Of a stretch of 64,000 nucleotides of DNA, positions 57,982-64,000 are shown one piece after another (position 1 is the first letter of the stretch; every line of letters starts with the position of its first letter). The DNA comes from Caproicibacterium sp. BJN0003 (GTDB taxonomy: Bacteria; Bacillota; Clostridia; Oscillospirales; Acutalibacteraceae). The DNA is taken from positions 434,001 through 498,000 of the forward strand of contig NZ_CP111108.1 in NCBI RefSeq assembly GCF_026314295.1, read 5' to 3'. Position numbers and translations under genes: made by a program. The notes under the pieces were generated by a model. That model was not told the DNA's origin. It made no database searches and was given only the letters and a program-made list of their open reading frames with translations.

Positions 57982-58632
57982 TTAAAAATTGAATTTCTTT
58001 TCTAATTTTTTGAAAATAACAGATGGGATAGTGGTCAAAACCAAATAGAAGATAGCGGCAAAAACATAGGGGACGAAGGTTGCCTGAGAGTTGACAATGT
58101 TGGTGGCATTCTGCAGCAGCTCTTCAATTCCGAGTGCAAAAATCAGCGAAGTGTCTTTTACAAGTGTGATCGTTTCATTTGCGGTAGAAGGCAGTGCAAC
58201 CCGGAACATCTGCGGAAAAACAACGTGCAGATACATTTGACTTTTGGAAAGGCCAAGCACTTTGGAAGCTTCGTACTGTCCGGGGTCGACCGCTAAAAGC
58301 CCGCCGCGGAAAATTTCGGCAAAATAAGCGGCATAGTTTAAGGTAAACGCCAATGTACAGGCAAATGAACGGCTCGTAATGACTAAATGAGGGCCGATTC
58401 CCGGTATGTAATAAAGCCCGTAAAATAAGATCAGCATCTGTAGAAGTAAAGGTGTTCCGCGAAGAATATAGATATAAAATTCAAAAAGCCAACGAACGGG
58501 CTTGATCGAACAGCGAACACCGAGCATTACCAAGATGCCAAGAATTAACGACAAAGGGAGTACAATGATAAAAAGCTGCATGGTTACCAAAGATCCCTTG
58601 CACAGTTGTTGGAACATGACGGAAAAGTCCAT
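57982..58632 (-). CDS. Polar amino acid ABC importer permease
   Basis: 216 aa, five membrane helices. [21 protein letters not shown] and [20 protein letters not shown] with [20 protein letters not shown] are the HisM/GlnP-type signature and EAA loop. It forms the channel of the importer, probably as a homodimer because no second permease gene is present. Confidence 0.93.
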   Translation of the reverse strand: MDFSVMFQQLCKGSLVTMQLFIIVLPLSLILGILVMLGVRCSIKPVRWLFEFYIYILRGTPLLLQMLILFYGLYYIPGIGPHLVITSRSFACTLAFTLNYAAYFAEIFRGGLLAVDPGQYEASKVLGLSKSQMYLHVVFPQMFRVALPSTANETITLVKDTSLIFALGIEELLQNATNIVNSQATFVPYVFAAIFYLVLTTIPSVIFKKLEKKFNF

Positions 58633-58664
58633 GAAAGAACCTCCTCAAAAATAAGATGGAAAAA

Positions 58665-58682
58665 GGCCGCGATATCGCAGCC
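58665..58682 (-). promoter_or_regulatory. Attenuator-like hairpin between binding protein and permease genes
   Basis: GGCTGCGA and TCGCGGCC form a stem (one G-T pair) followed on the minus strand by five T residues. It would cut permease and ATPase expression relative to the binding protein. Confidence 0.65.
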
Positions 58683-58712
58683 TTTCAGCGCTTTTTAATG
58701 GATTTTAAAAAA

Positions 58713-59525
58713 TTAGCCTTTGTACATTGTATCAGAGCCGAACCAGTTGGTTGCAATCTTTGCAGCGGTTCCATCGCTGATTGTCTCGTCAAGTGCTTTC
58801 TGAATTTCTTCCATGAGAGCTTCGTTGCCTTTCTTTACAGCAACTCCATAAAGCTCATTTGCAAGAGAATCATCAAGAATGACGAAAGGATACTGATCGG
58901 CTTGCTTGGCAAGATAATAATTGGCAACAACCGAATCCATAATGGCGGCGTCTGCACGTCCGGTAGAAATTTCATTGAGGCACAGAACGTTGTCTTTCAG
59001 CTCCGTCACATTTGCGGTAATGCCGGCGTCTTTCCAAGCATCAACTGCTGTGGATTCTTTCTGCATGACAACATTTTTGCCATTGAGATCCGCTTTGCTT
59101 TTAATATCGGAACCTTTCTTGACGACAATCACCTGTTTGTTTTCCATATAGGGCTTTGAGAAACACATTTTTTCTTTGCGTTCATCGGTGATGGTCAGAC
59201 CGTTCCAAAGCAGGTCCACTTTTCCGGTATCGAGTTCTGCTTCTTTAGAGCTCCAGTCGATGGGCTGAATCACAAGCTTTTTGCCCATCTTATCTTCAAT
59301 GACCGCCTTTGCAAGATCAATATCAAAACCGACGACATTATCTCCATCTTTAAATCCCATCGGGGCAAAATTGACATCGCAGCCTAAAACTAAGGTGTCT
59401 TTGCTTGCTGTAGAAGCAGCGGCAGAAGAAGCAGCTGTTGATGCGGAACTATTGGAACTACTACCGCAAGCGGACAACGCCATTACAGTAGCGGCCGCGA
59501 GTACCAAAGAAAGTATCTTTTTCAT
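58713..59525 (-). CDS. Polar amino acid-binding lipoprotein
   Basis: 270 aa. Signal peptide MKKILSLVLAAATVMA with lipobox LSAC (Cys20), a Ser/Ala-rich linker, then the SBP_bac_3 fold: LVLGCDVNFAPMGFKDGDNVVGFDIDLAKAV, DWSSKEAELDTGKVDLLWNGLTIT, RADAAIMDSVVANYYL. ELYGVAVKKGNEALMEEI precedes the end. It binds a polar amino acid outside the membrane and hands it to the permease. The upstream gap of 264 bp to deoB contains no other gene. Confidence 0.93.
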   Translation of the reverse strand: MKKILSLVLAAATVMALSACGSSSNSSASTAASSAAASTASKDTLVLGCDVNFAPMGFKDGDNVVGFDIDLAKAVIEDKMGKKLVIQPIDWSSKEAELDTGKVDLLWNGLTITDERKEKMCFSKPYMENKQVIVVKKGSDIKSKADLNGKNVVMQKESTAVDAWKDAGITANVTELKDNVLCLNEISTGRADAAIMDSVVANYYLAKQADQYPFVILDDSLANELYGVAVKKGNEALMEEIQKALDETISDGTAAKIATNWFGSDTMYKG

Positions 59526-59789
59526 TTTGTAAATCCTCCTAAATTCCTGAGTTAAAAATATTCAGTAATTCACTTTTTCACTTTATCATGCTATCATGAT
59601 AATTGTCCAAAACTTATTATATCGAATTTTTCTTGATTTGGGAAGAGAAAAAGAAAGATTTTTTTGAAAGAATCGGTTTTTATAGTATTTTTGGAGGATT
59701 CGTTTGAGAATTCGTCTTTCTCTTGAAAAAATTCATCAACAATGCGATAATTAGAAGAAAAGAAAAATATTCAGAAGGAGGAACCCAAA

Positions 59790-60944
59790 ATGAGGGCAAT
59801 CTGGATCGTTTTAGATAGTTTTGGAGCGGGTTCTTTACCGGACGCTGCAGATTATGGAGATGAAGGCGCTAATACACTTTTGCACATTGCACAGAATGCA
59901 AAAAACTTTTCTTTGCCGAATCTTGAAAAAATGGGATTGGGAAAGTTTTTTCCGACCCCTCACCTGAGAAATGATCTGCCGGCAGAGGGTGCTTTTGGCA
60001 GAGCAGAAGAGCAGTCCGCCGGCAAAGATACCACAGCGGGGCATTGGGAAATGGCCGGTGTGATTACAAAACAAAAATTCCCGACTTTTCCAAACGGTTT
60101 TCCAAGCGATTTTATCGAAGCGTTTGAGAAAGCCTGCGGACGCGGCATCTTAGGAAATAAGGCGGATTCTGGTACGGCTATTATTGAAGAGCTGGGAACT
60201 GAGCAGTTAAAAACCGGAAAACTGATCGTCTATACTTCTGCGGATAGCGTCCTGCAAATTGCGGCACACGAAAAAGTGATTCCGCTTTCGGAATTATATT
60301 CTATCTGTAAAATTGCGCGTGAGATGATGCAGGGACCGCTCGGCGTCGGCAGAATCATTGCACGCCCATTTATCGGGGAGCCGGGACATTTTGTGAGAAC
60401 TTCTAATCGTCGTGATTTTTCTTTGGAGCCAATGGGGATAACGGTGCCAGATCTTGTGAAGAAGTCTGGACTGCCCAGCATTGCTGTTGGAAAAATTTCC
60501 GATATTTTTGCGGGTCGTGGTTTTACCGAAAGTGTTCATACGGTTGATAATGCAGATGGAATCGAAAAAACGCTGCAGATGATGGGACGCTATGAGGAAG
60601 GGTTGATTTACACCAATCTTGTGGACTACGATATGAAATACGGCCATCGCCGCGATGTGCAGGGATATGCAGATGCGCTGATGGCATTTGATCATCGTTT
60701 GCCGGAAATTCGTGCGAAAATGAATGATCATGACCTTCTGATCATCACTGCAGATCACGGCTGTGATCCAACGTGGAAGGGAACCGACCACACGAGAGAA
60801 TATATCCCGATTTTGGCAGTGGGTACATCTGTACCTGCAAATACGAATCTTGGTATTCGGGAGACTTATGCCGATATCGGTGCGACTGTCACGAAATTCT
60901 TGGGCTGCGGATCACTGCTGGCAGGAACTTCGTTTCTTAAATAA
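59790..60944 (+). CDS. deoB: Phosphopentomutase
   Basis: 384 aa. IWIVLDSFGAGSLPDAADYGDEGANTL carries the first metal-binding Asp, and GKDTTAGHWEMAGVI the Thr that is phosphorylated; ADSVLQIAAHE and ITADHGCDPTWKGTDHTREYIP give the remaining metal ligands. It interconverts ribose-1-phosphate or deoxyribose-1-phosphate with the 5-phosphate in nucleoside salvage. GGAGGAAC lies before the ATG. The partial gene at the window end may be a nucleoside phosphorylase, which would fit the pathway. Confidence 0.96.
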   Translation: MRAIWIVLDSFGAGSLPDAADYGDEGANTLLHIAQNAKNFSLPNLEKMGLGKFFPTPHLRNDLPAEGAFGRAEEQSAGKDTTAGHWEMAGVITKQKFPTFPNGFPSDFIEAFEKACGRGILGNKADSGTAIIEELGTEQLKTGKLIVYTSADSVLQIAAHEKVIPLSELYSICKIAREMMQGPLGVGRIIARPFIGEPGHFVRTSNRRDFSLEPMGITVPDLVKKSGLPSIAVGKISDIFAGRGFTESVHTVDNADGIEKTLQMMGRYEEGLIYTNLVDYDMKYGHRRDVQGYADALMAFDHRLPEIRAKMNDHDLLIITADHGCDPTWKGTDHTREYIPILAVGTSVPANTNLGIRETYADIGATVTKFLGCGSLLAGTSFLK

Positions 60945-60949
60945 GAAAG

Positions 60950-60985
60950 AAAAAAATCCCGCTGATTATTTTAAAAGCGGGACTT
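60950..60985 (-). terminator. Terminator between deoB and the convergent gene
   Basis: TCCCGCT and AGCGGGA form a 7-bp stem; on the minus strand it is followed by seven T residues, and on the plus strand by CTTCCTT. Confidence 0.8.
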
Positions 60986-60994
60986 CCTTATTTT

Positions 60995-61702
60995 CTAAAG
61001 GGAGTAAGACATGATATTTCCAAACCAAAATCCACTGTAGCGGCGATTATATTGCAAAAATTCTTCCAGACAAAAATATCCTTCTTTTCCCCACGAGGCT
61101 GCGTGCAGAAAATGACCTTTTGGAGAGATGATTTGATCGCCGAGAAATAGCAGATAGTGGGAACAAAGCCGATCAAATGGGATAAAATTACCATTTTTAA
61201 AGGAATAGAAGGGGATGGAATGTCCCCCAAACGGATTGGGGAAATTTTGGCCGACTTCGACAATAGAGGGACAGCCTTCTTTGAGAAGCTTTTCGAGAGC
61301 TTTAAAAAAAGCAGTTTGTGTGGTTTCCCAATGCGTGTGAAGAGAAAAATTGTAACATTCAGCATAGTGATTGATTGCGTGAGAAAGCATGGGACTTTGG
61401 ATGCCGATTTTTGGAAAAATGGGAAGATAAAGTCGATACAGCAGCAGTAAAAAAGAGAGATACTCTTTTTCTTCAATCCAATCATTTTTAATAAAGGAAA
61501 CTTTTTTGGTAAGAGGGGTTTCAGGCAAAAGACCATTTTTAGTCAGCAATAGGAGAAAATCTCCCATAGAAACAAGCCCACAGCCTGATTTGCTGAGGAT
61601 ATCAGCCCGCCTTTGAGAGATAAGGGGGGAGCTTTTGAGCCAGGCTTGGTTTCCAAAAAAAGAAAAAGAACCATCTTTGCGGTGGATTCGTATCATGTTC
61701 AT
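60995..61702 (-). CDS. Unknown protein, possibly peptidase C39-like
   Basis: 235 aa from ATG 61702 (AAAGGAG upstream). KSGCGLVSMGDFLLLLTKNG near residue 35 looks like a Cys-protease active-site helix of the C39/papain-like type, and FGGHSIPFYSFKNGNFIPFD near 165 may hold the His. A hydrophobic region SFLLLLYRLYLPIFPKIG lies between. HAASWGKEGYFCLEEFLQYN follows. I do not recognise a named family, and the catalytic assignment is tentative. It is divergent from a MATE transporter by 53 bp. Confidence 0.6.
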   Translation of the reverse strand: MNMIRIHRKDGSFSFFGNQAWLKSSPLISQRRADILSKSGCGLVSMGDFLLLLTKNGLLPETPLTKKVSFIKNDWIEEKEYLSFLLLLYRLYLPIFPKIGIQSPMLSHAINHYAECYNFSLHTHWETTQTAFFKALEKLLKEGCPSIVEVGQNFPNPFGGHSIPFYSFKNGNFIPFDRLCSHYLLFLGDQIISPKGHFLHAASWGKEGYFCLEEFLQYNRRYSGFWFGNIMSYSL

Positions 61703-61755
61703 GGAGAAAACTCCTTTCAGTTGGAGAGTGAATGAAATAACGGAGGGTAATACAT

Positions 61756-63150
61756 ATGGGGGTACAGGCAGGAACACAGGAAGAAAAGTTTGATCTAATG
61801 ACAAAGACACCAGTAGACCGCTTAATCTGCAAATTAGCGGTACCGACAATTTGCAGTATGCTGGTTACAAGTGTCTATAATATGGCTGATACCTATTTTG
61901 TTGGACAAATTGGGACCAGTGCAACGGGAGCGGTTGGAGTTGCATTCTCAATGATGGCGATCATTCAGGCACTGGGATTCTTCTTTGGACAGGGTTCAGG
62001 CAGTTATATTTCCAGGCGGCTGGGGGCAAAAGATCTCGATGATGCATCTAGAATGGTGACAACCGGCGTCTTTTCCGCAGCGATCTGCGGAGCAATTGTC
62101 GGGACGTTAGGACTCATTTTTTTGAAATCACTTGCATGGGCGCTTGGTTCTACCGAAACCATTCTTCCATATGCCTGCGAGTATTTGAAGTATATTTTGA
62201 TTGGTACACCGTGGATGGTAGCTTCTCTTACCTTAAATAACCAGCTGCGCTTTCAAGGACGTGCACTTTATTCCATGATCGGGATCATGACCGGTGGAAT
62301 TCTAAATGTCGGGCTTGATCCGCTTTGTATTTTTGTATTTCATATGGGAATCGGAGGAGCGGGTTTTGCAACGATGATGAGTCAGGCGGTCAGCTGCGCA
62401 CTTTTGGTAGCAGGAACTTTCCAAAAGGGAAATCTGCGGATTCATTTCCGTAATTTTACCCCCAACGCCAAGTATCTAAAGGGTATTTTTCAGGGCGGGT
62501 TCCCGTCCCTTTGCCGTCAAAGCCTTGCAAGTATTGCAACGATCTGCCTTAATTTTGCGGCGGGGGCCTATGGAGATGCTGCAATCGCTGCTATGTCCAT
62601 TGTCATGCGTATTTCAAACTTTACCGGCTCAGCTGTTATCGGTTTCGGCCAGGGATTTCAGCCGGTTTGTGGATTCAATTATGGCGCGAGAAAATTTGAC
62701 AGAGTTTTAAAAGGATTTTGGTTCTGCGTGCGAATTGGAACGATTATAATGCTCTGTCTCAGTGTTTTGGCTTTCATATTTTCACCACAGATTGTTATGC
62801 TGTTTCGAAGAGATGATCCGCAGGTTATTGAAATCGGAGCGCTGGCCCTTAAGGCGCAATGCATGGCTATGCCGCTTTTGGCGTGGATTTCTCTTGGCAA
62901 TATGATGCAGCAGGTTATTGGTCAATCTGTCCGTGCAACCATTATGGCACTTGCCCGTCAGGGATTATTCTTTCTTCCGCTTCTGGCAATTCTGGTGCCG
63001 CATTTTGGCCTTTTTGGAATCCAGATTTGTCAGCCGGCTTCTGATTTTTGTACAGCATTGCTGGCAATTCCGGTTTGTGGGAAGACGATCAAAGAATTAA
63101 AATTGGGTACGATTATCGAGCCATCAAAAAAAGCGGAAAAAGCAGGCTGA
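61756..63150 (+). CDS. MATE-family efflux transporter
   Basis: 464 aa, twelve membrane helices in two related halves. TPVDRLICKLAVPTICSMLVTSVYNMADTYFVG, GQGSGSYISRRLGAKDLDDAS in the first half and GFGQGFQPVCGFNYGARKFDRV in the second are the repeated MATE motifs. It exports drugs or cationic compounds using a sodium or proton gradient. Substrate not predictable. Confidence 0.95.
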   Translation: MGVQAGTQEEKFDLMTKTPVDRLICKLAVPTICSMLVTSVYNMADTYFVGQIGTSATGAVGVAFSMMAIIQALGFFFGQGSGSYISRRLGAKDLDDASRMVTTGVFSAAICGAIVGTLGLIFLKSLAWALGSTETILPYACEYLKYILIGTPWMVASLTLNNQLRFQGRALYSMIGIMTGGILNVGLDPLCIFVFHMGIGGAGFATMMSQAVSCALLVAGTFQKGNLRIHFRNFTPNAKYLKGIFQGGFPSLCRQSLASIATICLNFAAGAYGDAAIAAMSIVMRISNFTGSAVIGFGQGFQPVCGFNYGARKFDRVLKGFWFCVRIGTIIMLCLSVLAFIFSPQIVMLFRRDDPQVIEIGALALKAQCMAMPLLAWISLGNMMQQVIGQSVRATIMALARQGLFFLPLLAILVPHFGLFGIQICQPASDFCTALLAIPVCGKTIKELKLGTIIEPSKKAEKAG

Positions 63151-63154
63151 TTTT

Positions 63155-63805
63155 TTAATTTTGCTGTCCGTAATTGTAAAGTGCAAAATGGCGCATCGCA
63201 GCAATATCATTTGGGTCGAGAGGATCCGGCATCTTTCCGATTGCACGGATACGCCAATAAATTTCAGATGTCATTTCGAGAACTTTGGCTGCTTTGAATG
63301 CTTCTTTCTGTGTGCGGCCAATGCAGACTGCGCCGTGTGATTTTAGAAGGCAGGCATTTTCTCCATGGGAGAGCGCATTTGCGCAGGCTTTAGCGAGTTC
63401 TTTACTTCCAGGCAGCGAATACGGACATACTTTTACTGGAGCACTGAGCGCCTGTGCGGCTTCATCAAGAAAAAGCGGAATTTGTTCTCCAATACAGGAA
63501 AAAATGGTCGAATAGATCGGGTGTGTATGAATAACCGCATTGATTTCTGGTCGGGTGCGATAAATTGCGAGATGCAAATCTTTTTCGACAGAAGGCTTTC
63601 TAGTGCCGCAAGAAATTCTGCCATCCGGAAAAAGCACAACAATATCTTCTTCCGTGCAGGTTTCGTAGTCCATCGCGCTTGGAGTTAAATAAATGAGTTC
63701 AGTTTCCGGATCACGGAGACTCAAATTTCCCCATGTTTCCACTGTTAGTCCGGAATGAAGAAGTGTTTTTCCGGCCTCAATCAATGCTTTTCGATAAGGA
63801 TACAT
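63155..63805 (-). CDS. Class II aldolase/adducin-family protein (L-fuculose-phosphate aldolase-like)
   Basis: 216 aa. LTVETWGNLSLRDPETELIYLTPSAMDYE, PSVEKDLHLAIYRTRP and INAVIHTHPIY give the phosphate site, the catalytic Glu and two Zn-binding His; ACLLKSHGAVC holds the third His. These enzymes split sugar phosphates to dihydroxyacetone phosphate and an aldehyde. With deoB and a possible phosphorylase nearby, a role in salvage of deoxy-sugars or methylthioribose is possible but unproven. Confidence 0.9.
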   Translation of the reverse strand: MYPYRKALIEAGKTLLHSGLTVETWGNLSLRDPETELIYLTPSAMDYETCTEEDIVVLFPDGRISCGTRKPSVEKDLHLAIYRTRPEINAVIHTHPIYSTIFSCIGEQIPLFLDEAAQALSAPVKVCPYSLPGSKELAKACANALSHGENACLLKSHGAVCIGRTQKEAFKAAKVLEMTSEIYWRIRAIGKMPDPLDPNDIAAMRHFALYNYGQQN

Positions 63806-63936
63806 GATAAAACCTCTTTTTTATGATAAACTCTTTTATCAGTATAAAAAATCTGTTTGCAAAAAACAAGGACAAGAGAGAAAATTTCTTTTTAATAAAA
63901 GCTGCATATTTTTGCGCGAAAGGATGAATTTTTGTA

Positions 63937-64000
63937 ATGACTGTTTTTCAAAAATTAGAACGCTGTTTTCAAAGCGTAGAGAATAAAATTCCGTTTGTCC
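63937..64000 (+). CDS. 5' end of a gene, possibly a nucleoside phosphorylase
   Basis: ATG at 63937 after AAAGGATG opens a frame to the window edge: MTVFQKLERCFQSVENKIPF. The start of purine nucleoside phosphorylases often has this helical form followed by a substrate-binding GSGLG motif, which would lie beyond the window. Too short for firm assignment. Confidence 0.4.
   Translation, partial: MTVFQKLERCFQSVENKIPFV

Noticed and set aside
1-64000. CRISPR arrays or intact rRNA/tRNA genes
   Set aside because: No regularly spaced repeats, and the only tRNA-like sequence is the 3' fragment at 12.2 kb.

Overview
The window is bacterial and reads as a low-to-moderate GC Firmicute, most likely a Clostridia of the Oscillospiraceae/Ruminococcaceae type. 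This rests on strong AGGAGG-type ribosome binding sites, frequent TTG starts, one large single-chain PurL, clostridial-style ABC cassettes and phage genes of the Clostridia siphovirus type. The taxonomic placement is inference.

Left chromosome (1-7.7 kb): two M20 amidohydrolases and a GltS-like symporter are divergent from a winged-helix regulator. They are followed by an MntR/DtxR-type metalloregulator divergent from feoA-feoB.

Prophage (7,677-47,428, about 39.7 kb): a complete siphovirus-type prophage sits inside feoB. The 12-bp core CTATGTGCATGG occurs at both ends, and removing one copy plus the intervening DNA rejoins FeoB in frame across its conserved membrane gate. Late genes run leftward. 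From right to left the order is: serine integrase; membrane zinc-ribbon protein; a tiny LexA-box/34-aa unit; XRE repressor; switch region; early genes (AbrB, YqaJ nuclease, RecT, DUF4373 replication protein, DUF1064 nuclease, late regulator); DNA methylase; GIY-YIG-like protein; HEPN-like moron; terminase; portal; minor capsid protein with a variable C-terminus plus a small partner gene; scaffold; capsid; head-tail joining; tail; tape measure; Dit; Gp37-like protein; fibres; endolysin; holin. Between the lysis genes and attL lies an AT-rich conversion region: two GT2 glycosyltransferases (one fused to GtrA), two polytopic GT-C-like proteins, a tRNA-Met 3' fragment with arm-type repeats, and a helical HEPN-like protein.

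Right chromosome (47.4-64 kb): the feoB 3' part, purL overlapping alr, a three-gene ABC importer of the TrpXYZ/ABC_sub_bind type, an XRE regulator, a polar amino acid ABC importer, phosphopentomutase, an unknown protein, a MATE transporter, a class II aldolase, and the start of a gene that may be a nucleoside phosphorylase.

Main points: lysogeny breaks the ferrous iron transporter in an exactly reversible way. The prophage repressor has no self-cleavage domain, and beside it sits a compact promoter/LexA-like box/34-aa ORF/terminator unit that could be a DNA-damage-controlled antirepressor. The minor capsid protein carries an AT-rich C-terminal domain followed 3 bp later by a 77-aa gene and two terminators, which looks like a virion-delivered effector with its immunity gene. 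These functional readings are inference; the sequence arrangements are seen directly.
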